From positions 1 through 37,051 of the forward strand of contig JAURMN010000084.1 of assembly GCA_030830725.1 (NCBI GenBank): 37,051 nt of DNA. Reading direction: 5' to 3'. Position 1 is the stretch's first letter; each line of letters starts with the position of its first letter. This document shows, piece by piece, positions 30,336 to 37,051 of the stretch. Under the pieces are notes generated by a model that was given only the letters and a program-made list of their open reading frames with translations, made no database searches and was not told the origin of the DNA. The translations under genes were made by a program, and so were the position numbers. The stretch comes from Balneolales bacterium. GTDB taxonomy: Bacteria > Bacteroidota > Rhodothermia > Balneolales > Balneolaceae.

Positions 30336-32165
30336 TTACTCGACCTCCTCTGATTTTACTGGAGGGGGAACATACGTTTTAAGATGCTGAAGAACGTGAG
30401 GACGTGTTGTTTCACCTTTGAGATAATACTCGATTAACAAAGAGCCCACCGGCCCAGCAGATACGGATCCAAATCCCCCATTTTCCATGAGGACGGCAAC
30501 CACAATTTGCGGATCTTCTACCGGGGCAAAGGCCGTAAACCAACCATGATCTTGCCCGGTTGGGTTTTGAGCGGTTCCTGTTTTTCCTGCTACGGCAATC
30601 TCAGGAATCCGCAATAAATATCGGGCATTCCCCTGTTCAATCACAGCTTGCATACCTTCGATAACCGGTGTCAAATATTTGGGTTTAAGCCATTCAATTT
30701 TGACAGGATCCGGGGTCTGATTCTGCCACTGTGTTTCATTGACGCGTATAAACTTAACAACATGGGGTTCAACACGATACCCACCATTTGCAATTACTGA
30801 AATCGCTCTGGCCAACTGAAGAGGTGAAACCGAAAAGAGGCCTTGACCTACACCGAGGTTGATTAGATCCCCGATACCCCATCTTCTGGCTCCAAATGTA
30901 CGATTCATGACCAGTGAATCCGGGACGACACCCTGCACTTCAGCTGGTAAATCGACTCCTGTTCTTACCCCTAATCCAAAATCTCGCATATACCCTGCCC
31001 ATTCATTCAAGCGTCTGGAAGTTGCAATCTGATCCATCATCGCGAAGTAGTAGGTATTACTGGAAAATTGAATCGATTTTTTTAAATCATAATCCCCAGG
31101 AGGAGCAAGATCCCGGTATTGTCGACCCCGAATATAAACTCCTGGATTGTACATCATTTTGTACGGATCAATCAACCCCATCTGTTGTCCTATAATACCC
31201 ATTAGGGGTTTAACCGTAGAGCCGGGAGGCTGACGCGAGGATACCGCACGATTAAAGAGAGGTGTTAAGGTGTCGCGATTGATTTCAGTCCAATAGGTTT
31301 GGTTAATTCTGCCGGCTAGTTCAGTAAGATCATATTGTGGGGCACTGACTAGAGCCAAAATTTCACCGCTTTTTGGATTCATGGCCACGGCAGCCCCCTT
31401 TTTTCCTTCCATAAGCCGTTCCAGAAATCCTTGAAGTTCGGCATCGATGGTCACAATCAAGTCCGCTCCGTGTTTCGGAAGTAGAGAGGAGCTTCCTGTA
31501 CTAAAAGTGCTCAGGGACTGACCTAAGGCATTTACCCGAATCATCTCAAGCCCAGGTGTACCTCTCAGTTCTACTTCATACGTCGTTTCAATGCCACTTT
31601 TCCCAACTTTGTCACCGGGGCGAAGTTGTGGATCTGTCATTAATTCTTGAGGACTAGCCTCTCGTAAGTATCCAATCGTATGGGCTGCCAGGATTCCAGA
31701 CGGGTAATTACGTTTGGATTCAATTTGATATCCAATTCCGGGTAATTGCCAGCTATTCTCTTCGATAAGTGAGAATTGATCGAAATTGATCTCTTTTATC
31801 AGTCGTGACGGTCGATGCCAGGAATATTTTTTGGCAGCGTCAACTCCATCCCTTATTTCCTGTTCTGGAATCGATAAGAGCTCCGATAAAAGTCCGATTT
31901 TGAGAGTGTCAAAATTTATCGGGGTAATCGAAATGGTGAAAATCGGCTCATTTTCTACGAGAATGACACCATTACGATCATAAATGAGACCCCTTGGAGC
32001 TGTAACCGGAATTTGTCGAAGCGAGTTTTTTTCACTGATTGGCGAGTAGGTCTCATATTCCATGATCTGGAGATAAATCAGCCTTCCCATAAACACGACC
32101 CAGATCAACAGAATAACACTGACTAAGCTGATTTGTTTGACCTGTAAACGTTGATCCAGTTTCAT
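30336..32165 (-). CDS. mrdA: Penicillin-binding protein 2, peptidoglycan transpeptidase
   Basis: APRGLIYDRNGVILVENEP, dimerisation domain, catalytic SRQPPGSTVKPLMG (SxxK), SSN, AVAGKTGTAQNP (KTG). Confidence 0.95.
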   Translation of the reverse strand: MKLDQRLQVKQISLVSVILLIWVVFMGRLIYLQIMEYETYSPISEKNSLRQIPVTAPRGLIYDRNGVILVENEPIFTISITPINFDTLKIGLLSELLSIPEQEIRDGVDAAKKYSWHRPSRLIKEINFDQFSLIEENSWQLPGIGYQIESKRNYPSGILAAHTIGYLREASPQELMTDPQLRPGDKVGKSGIETTYEVELRGTPGLEMIRVNALGQSLSTFSTGSSSLLPKHGADLIVTIDAELQGFLERLMEGKKGAAVAMNPKSGEILALVSAPQYDLTELAGRINQTYWTEINRDTLTPLFNRAVSSRQPPGSTVKPLMGIIGQQMGLIDPYKMMYNPGVYIRGRQYRDLAPPGDYDLKKSIQFSSNTYYFAMMDQIATSRRLNEWAGYMRDFGLGVRTGVDLPAEVQGVVPDSLVMNRTFGARRWGIGDLINLGVGQGLFSVSPLQLARAISVIANGGYRVEPHVVKFIRVNETQWQNQTPDPVKIEWLKPKYLTPVIEGMQAVIEQGNARYLLRIPEIAVAGKTGTAQNPTGQDHGWFTAFAPVEDPQIVVAVLMENGGFGSVSAGPVGSLLIEYYLKGETTRPHVLQHLKTYVPPPVKSEEVE

Positions 32166-32197
32166 CGTCCCCTCATGTATTGACCCTTTTCATTCTC

Positions 32198-32671
32198 TTA
32201 GGTTTTCCAAAGGGTATCGAAGAGACTTCCTAAAAGAGCCGTATAGAGGGTACCCAGGACCAAATTACCAAAGGTAAAGGATGGTACTTGATATGCGCTG
32301 GCTATTCCGGCAAGTGCAAGAAAAATCACATATTTGACGAGTACTAAAGTGGAAAGTAATAGGAATACCTGCCAATAAATTAGTCTTCTGCTACCAAAAT
32401 TTTGGATTAGTTCGTGCCCAACTAAAATGAGAAGGGTGTTGGAAAACATGTGTAGTCCCCAAAGATCGAGTATGGCATCTAGTAAAAAACTACTTACAAA
32501 ACCGGCAAATAACGTCTGAAATTTTGAGTAACGGGTAGAAATCCAGATGACATAGACCACGATTAAATCAGGTCTGCTTCCAAAGACTGGAAGATGTTGA
32601 AAAATCAGCAGCTGAATAAGTAACAAACCAACTCCAATAAGACCGTCGCGTAATTGAAATGAATTATTCAA
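32198..32671 (-). CDS. mreD: Rod shape-determining protein MreD
   Basis: Multi-TM small protein between mreC and mrdA (RPDLIVVYVIWIS...FVSSFLLDAILDLWGLHMFSNTLLILVGHEL). ORF track starts at 32734, but TTG at 32671 preceded by AGGAG fits better. Confidence 0.8.
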   Translation of the reverse strand: MNNSFQLRDGLIGVGLLLIQLLIFQHLPVFGSRPDLIVVYVIWISTRYSKFQTLFAGFVSSFLLDAILDLWGLHMFSNTLLILVGHELIQNFGSRRLIYWQVFLLLSTLVLVKYVIFLALAGIASAYQVPSFTFGNLVLGTLYTALLGSLFDTLWKT

Positions 32672-33506
32672 AAAGATTCTCCTGCTGAGTAAAGAGATCC
32701 ACGATTTCTGGATCCGGACTGAAGAGGATGACAAAGGACTCTGATATTCTCGTGAGTTGGACGTAGGGATCGACGATTAACTCCCAGGTATCTCGCACTT
32801 CCGATTCTCTGATTTCAACAATGGTCCCGATGGGAATACCATGCGGATACTGAATACTCGAACCTGATGTAACCACTCGTTGTCCTACTTCAACCGGAAT
32901 CGTTTTGGGAACAAACTCCATTAAGAGCAGATCATTATCCTCTGACGCCCACTTCAGAATTCCAAATGCTCTCGATTCTTCAATCCGACCACTCACACGA
33001 TAAAGAGCGTTTTTGAAGGGCATTACCTGGGAGTAGTGATTACCAGTCAGAATCACTTGACCAACCAATCCTTCGGGGTGAACAACCGGCATTCCTCTTT
33101 CAACGCCGTCCGCTTCACCCGCCTGGATGGTGATAAAATTATTCAGGCTGTTTAGTTCTTTGGCAATAATACGAGCCGGAGTCAATTCATACTCACTCTG
33201 AGTTGAGAAGTCGAGTAACTCTCTTAGAATCTGGTTCTCCTGTTCCGCGGATCGTAGTTTGCTCAACTCGTCCTGCAACAGAACATTTTGGCGGCTTAAA
33301 ATTTCATTAGAGGTAATCGTTTGACGATAAACCCGAATTGCGGAAAGGGGGCGTTCCAGGCTACTGATGAACACCATTGTAATTTGTCTTACGCTCTCTA
33401 ATCCACCTGAATAACGATTCACCATCAAAAGCAATGAAATCAGTAGAAAAAGCGCTCCAAGGATGGCAACACGGGCTTCCAGAATCCGACCTTGGCCTGA
33501 TTTCAT
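32664..33506 (-). CDS. mreC: Rod shape-determining protein MreC
   Basis: Single N-terminal TM, coiled-coil, ITIQAGEADGVERGMPVVHPEGLVGQVILTGNHYSQVMPF, VVTSGSSIQYPHGIPIGTIVEI; between mreB and mreD. Confidence 0.93.
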   Translation of the reverse strand: MKSGQGRILEARVAILGALFLLISLLLMVNRYSGGLESVRQITMVFISSLERPLSAIRVYRQTITSNEILSRQNVLLQDELSKLRSAEQENQILRELLDFSTQSEYELTPARIIAKELNSLNNFITIQAGEADGVERGMPVVHPEGLVGQVILTGNHYSQVMPFKNALYRVSGRIEESRAFGILKWASEDNDLLLMEFVPKTIPVEVGQRVVTSGSSIQYPHGIPIGTIVEIRESEVRDTWELIVDPYVQLTRISESFVILFSPDPEIVDLFTQQENLFE

Positions 33507-33527
33507 GAGATGTTTTGTGGTTTTCGA

Positions 33528-34610
33528 TTAGGAAATCACGTTTCTGTAGTAGTCGATATTTTCGAGAATGGTTCCGGTACCTCGAACAACCGCCGTCAGC
33601 GGATCTTCGGCTACGTGAACAGGCAGTTCAGTGGCTTCCATAATTCGCTTATCAAGGTTTTTTAGGAGTGCGCCACCACCGGTCAGCATTATCCCTCGAT
33701 CCAAAATATCAGAGGAAAGTTCTGGAGGAGTCTGTTCCAAAGCCTTGGAAATCGCCTCGAGTATCGTATTTACGGATTCTGCTAGCGCCTCTCGAATTTC
33801 TACCGAATTAATGCTTCTCGTTTTTGGAACACCGTTTACAAGGTCACGCCCTTTGATTGTGATTTCGATTTCTTCATCCAGTTCAGCTGCTGAACCTACT
33901 TCACATTTCACCTTCTCTGCTGTACGTTCCCCAATCAACAGGTTGTGAACACGACGAAAATAGTTAATGATATCTTCATTTAATTCATCTCCTCCCAAAC
34001 GAACCGACTGTGCATAGACAATCCCTGAAAGGGCAATCACGGCAATTTCGGTAGTTCCACCACCGATATCCACAATCATGCTTCCAACCGGTTCGTGAAC
34101 ATTTAATCCGATTCCAATAGCCGCCGCCATGGGTTCATCCACCAGGTACACTTCTTTTGCCCCGGCATGTTCTGCACTGTCACGAACAGCACGTCGCTCA
34201 ACCTCTGTAATGCCACTAGGCACACAAACTACCATTTGACGAGTTGTGGAGTACCATTTCACCTTCACTTTCTTGATCATTCCCCGAATCATCATCTCTG
34301 CAACTTCGAAGTCAGCGATAACCCCGTCTCTTAGTGGGCGGATCGTACGAATGTCCTGATGTGTTTTTTCGTGCATTAACCGTGCCTCATGTCCAAGTGC
34401 AACAGGCTCATTGTCACGATTTAAGGCTACGATGGAGGGCTCATTCAAGACAATACCCTGATCACGGGCGTAGATCAATGTGTTTGCCGTACCCAAGTCA
34501 ATAGCAATATCGGTGTAGAGAAAATCGAGGACCCCTTTTTTTTGACTTGCTGAAGAATCCTTCGATCCAAAGGTTTGTTTTCCGAAAAACTGTTTAAAAA
34601 ATGGATTCAC
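33528..34610 (-). CDS. mreB: Rod shape-determining protein MreB (actin homologue)
   Basis: IAIDLGTANTLIYARDQGIVLNEPSIVALNRD, VVCVPSGITEVERRAVRDSAEHAGAKEVYLVDEPMAAAIGIGLNVHEPVGSMIVDIGGGTTEIAVIALSG, IMLTGGGALLKNLD. Confidence 0.98.
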   Translation of the reverse strand: MNPFFKQFFGKQTFGSKDSSASQKKGVLDFLYTDIAIDLGTANTLIYARDQGIVLNEPSIVALNRDNEPVALGHEARLMHEKTHQDIRTIRPLRDGVIADFEVAEMMIRGMIKKVKVKWYSTTRQMVVCVPSGITEVERRAVRDSAEHAGAKEVYLVDEPMAAAIGIGLNVHEPVGSMIVDIGGGTTEIAVIALSGIVYAQSVRLGGDELNEDIINYFRRVHNLLIGERTAEKVKCEVGSAAELDEEIEITIKGRDLVNGVPKTRSINSVEIREALAESVNTILEAISKALEQTPPELSSDILDRGIMLTGGGALLKNLDKRIMEATELPVHVAEDPLTAVVRGTGTILENIDYYRNVIS

Positions 34611-34723
34611 TTGTGTTGACCATTGAGTGATTCCCGCTCAGGAGAGCGTAAATCGTATGTTTATTAGAAGCTTTAATTGATTATAATGTACGAGAAATCT
34701 CGCTAAGCAGAAACAGGGGTATT

Positions 34724-36391
34724 TCAATGTCGGAAATGGCGTTTACCTGTAAAAAGCATCGCGATTCCATGCTCATTGGCAGCTTTTATGACTTCCTCGT
34801 CTCTCACACTGCCACCTGGTTGAATCACCGCTGTAGCACCCCGTTTTGCCGCTGCCAGCAACCCATCTGAAAAGGGAAAGAAGGCATCTGAAGCCACCAC
34901 CGAATTGAGTAACGAAAGAGATTCAGATTTCGCGTTCTCAGCAGCAATTTCAGTGCTTCTAATCCGACTGGTCTGACCTGTTCCAATTCCAAGGGTGCAT
35001 TCGTCACCGACAAATACAATGGCATTAGATTTCACGTGTTTCACGACACGCCAGGCAAACCAAAGATTTTTCCGTTCTTCCGCAGTGGGTTGTCGCTGGG
35101 TCACACAAATCAAGCTATCCGGGGTTTCGGTAATAAGATCTGACTGCTGAAGGAGTCTTCCTCCAAACATCGTGGTGCATTGCGATGGATTATCCGGCCA
35201 TTGATTAATACGAACCAACCTGCGATTTTTTTTCTGCATCAACAGCGCTTCTGCCTCAGGAGTGAAGGAGGGAGCCGCTACGATTTCACTGAAAATTTCA
35301 TCAAGTTCCTGAGCGGTTTGGAGGTCAAGCTCGGTATTCGCAACAATCACTCCGCCAAAGGGTGAAGTGCGATCCGTCGCGAAAGCTTTTTTCCAAGATT
35401 CAATCAATGAATCGGCTGTTGCAACCCCACAGGGAACCGTATGCTTGAGTATGGCAAGTGTTGGGTTTTCTGCTTTAAAATCAGACATCAGCCGAAGAGC
35501 GGCATCCAGGTCCAGATAATTGTTATAACTAAGCTCCTTGCCATGAAAACAATCGATGTAGGCCTCAGGTTTTCCTACAACAGCCGCAACCTGATGAGGA
35601 TTTTCACCATATCGAAGCCATTGTACCTTCTTTTCTGCCTGTTGGGATTGATCTGCGGCTAAAAGCTTTTCTTTTGCAATAGATTCTATTATGTCCGGAG
35701 AGTTTGGATCGTGCAGAGATGTACCTGATGCAGATACAGCGTTTTCTAATGCTCTTGCCAAAGAGTCCTGGATGGCCTGATCATAAACGGCCGTGTGGTG
35801 AAAGGCCGCCTGGGCAAGCTGAACCCTGGTAAGGAAGGATAATCCACCAGTTTCGCGGATTTCCTCCATGCATGTCGCATATTGATCGGGGTGACTCAAT
35901 ACTGCTTTGTAAATCATATTTTTAGCAGCAGCACGAATCATTGAGGGGCCTCCAATGTCAATGTATTCGATCGCATCTTCCAATGCTAAAACAGACCCTG
36001 ATTCAGAAGTTGACTCTTCGCCTGGAATGGAGACGTTTTTCCCAGCAACAACATCTAAAAACGGATATAAATTGACCACGATGAGATCAAATGGTTTGGC
36101 CTGGATGCTGTCCAGAGCCTGCTGATCTTCCTTCAAGTCGGAACGCTCAAGAATTCCGGCATGAATCAGGGGATGGAGTGTTTTGACCCGTCCATCCATC
36201 ATCTCAGGAAACCCGGTGATCTCCGAAACATCTGTGACCGGGATGCCGGCTTCTCGAATCTTTTTTGCTGTACCACCCGTTGAAACAATCTCAACTTGGT
36301 GTTGATGAAGAAAAGTGATCAATTCATGTAGTCCCTTTTTATCTGAGACCGAAATTAGTGCACGACGAACAGGTAAAACAGGATAACTCAT
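34724..36391 (-). CDS. purH: Bifunctional phosphoribosylaminoimidazolecarboxamide formyltransferase / IMP cyclohydrolase
   Basis: [116 protein letters not shown]. Confidence 0.97.
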   Translation of the reverse strand: MSYPVLPVRRALISVSDKKGLHELITFLHQHQVEIVSTGGTAKKIREAGIPVTDVSEITGFPEMMDGRVKTLHPLIHAGILERSDLKEDQQALDSIQAKPFDLIVVNLYPFLDVVAGKNVSIPGEESTSESGSVLALEDAIEYIDIGGPSMIRAAAKNMIYKAVLSHPDQYATCMEEIRETGGLSFLTRVQLAQAAFHHTAVYDQAIQDSLARALENAVSASGTSLHDPNSPDIIESIAKEKLLAADQSQQAEKKVQWLRYGENPHQVAAVVGKPEAYIDCFHGKELSYNNYLDLDAALRLMSDFKAENPTLAILKHTVPCGVATADSLIESWKKAFATDRTSPFGGVIVANTELDLQTAQELDEIFSEIVAAPSFTPEAEALLMQKKNRRLVRINQWPDNPSQCTTMFGGRLLQQSDLITETPDSLICVTQRQPTAEERKNLWFAWRVVKHVKSNAIVFVGDECTLGIGTGQTSRIRSTEIAAENAKSESLSLLNSVVASDAFFPFSDGLLAAAKRGATAVIQPGGSVRDEEVIKAANEHGIAMLFTGKRHFRH

Positions 36392-36436
36392 GAATAAGGG
36401 TTTTAGGAAGGATTATCAGGACTAGTGTAATTCGTT

Positions 36437-37021
36437 TTATTCCCGTGCAAGTCGTTCGAGGACTTCTGGATAGAGTTCATGCTCAGCCTTAAGAACTCTG
36501 GCCGCCAGTTCTACGACGGTTTCACCGGGATGGATAAGTAAAGTTTTTTGAGCAAGAATCTTCCCCGTGTCGTACCCCTCATCGACAAGGTGGACCGTAC
36601 AGCCAGTAATGGTTTCACCAGCCTCTAGCACTGCTGCGTGAACCTTCTGTCCGTAAAAGCCATATCCACCAAATTTGGGCAGCAGGGAGGGGTGAATGTT
36701 TACAATGATTCCGGGGAATTGTGCAATGAAAGAGGGGGGAAGTTTGACCAAAAATCCGGCCAGAGCGATGATATCTGTGTCCCAGTCACCCACCTGTTCT
36801 AAGAGGGCTTTCCCAAATTCCACATCGTCTGAAAAATCGGATTTAACGATCGATACAGCGGGAAGGTCGAGGAGTTGGGCTCGTTCCATTGCCTGAATTC
36901 CGGGCTTTGAGGCAATCAAACCACAAAGCGATAAATGAGGGGTTCGACCCGAGGAAATGGCGTCAGCAATCGACTGGAAATTGGATCCGGAGCCAGAGGC
37001 AAATACCGCAACTCTTTTCAC
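36437..37021 (-). CDS. purN: Phosphoribosylglycinamide formyltransferase
   Basis: VAVFASGSGSNFQSI, IIALAGFLVKLPPSFIAQFPGIIVNIHPSLLPKFGGYGFYGQKVHAAVLEAGETITGCTVHLVDEGYDTGKILAQ. Confidence 0.97.
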   Translation of the reverse strand: MKRVAVFASGSGSNFQSIADAISSGRTPHLSLCGLIASKPGIQAMERAQLLDLPAVSIVKSDFSDDVEFGKALLEQVGDWDTDIIALAGFLVKLPPSFIAQFPGIIVNIHPSLLPKFGGYGFYGQKVHAAVLEAGETITGCTVHLVDEGYDTGKILAQKTLLIHPGETVVELAARVLKAEHELYPEVLERLARE

Positions 37022-37051
37022 GCCTCAACAGATTTGGATACTGGGATTGCA

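Noticed and set aside
34635-34648. CGCTC-AGGA-GAGCG hairpin upstream of mreB
   Set aside because: Only a 5-bp stem; not distinguishable from chance without comparative data.
35425-35445. PurH motif KHTVPCG differing from the common KHxNPCG
   Set aside because: That position varies among PurH homologues (animal enzymes also differ), so it is not evidence for altered function.

Overview
The window looks like an ordinary chromosomal segment from a Gram-negative bacterium. Gene content (BamA, several OmpH/Skp proteins, MreBCD-PBP2-RodA) suggests a Bacteroidota/Balneolota/Rhodothermota-like lineage, but that is inference. It is dense with housekeeping and cell-envelope genes: a truncated M16 peptidase plus its paired M16-like partner; a glycosyltransferase/metallophosphoesterase pair; an OsmC-like protein; a DUF255/SPATA20-like thioredoxin-domain protein; methylglyoxal synthase; Ndk; a DUF1343 (NamZ-type) lipoprotein; an RlmB-type methyltransferase; two small unknown membrane proteins; a GDPD lipoprotein; PyrG-Nudix; an amidohydrolase; NadE; an MltD-like LysM transglycosylase; a PHP phosphoesterase; RibH; UppS-BamA-OmpH x3; an orphan VWA protein; RNase HII; the rod-shape operon; and PurN-PurH. 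I saw no tRNA/rRNA, transposase, integrase, CRISPR array, toxin-antitoxin pair, phage gene or recognisable defence island, and no convincing previously undescribed system. The most interesting items are modest: complementary active-site halves in the M16 pair, a triple Skp/OmpH array after bamA, an orphan VWA protein, tandem unknown two-TM proteins, a near-perfect palindrome in the probable osmC leader, and several start-codon or overlap corrections. All product calls come from reading motifs in the translations; no database search was run.
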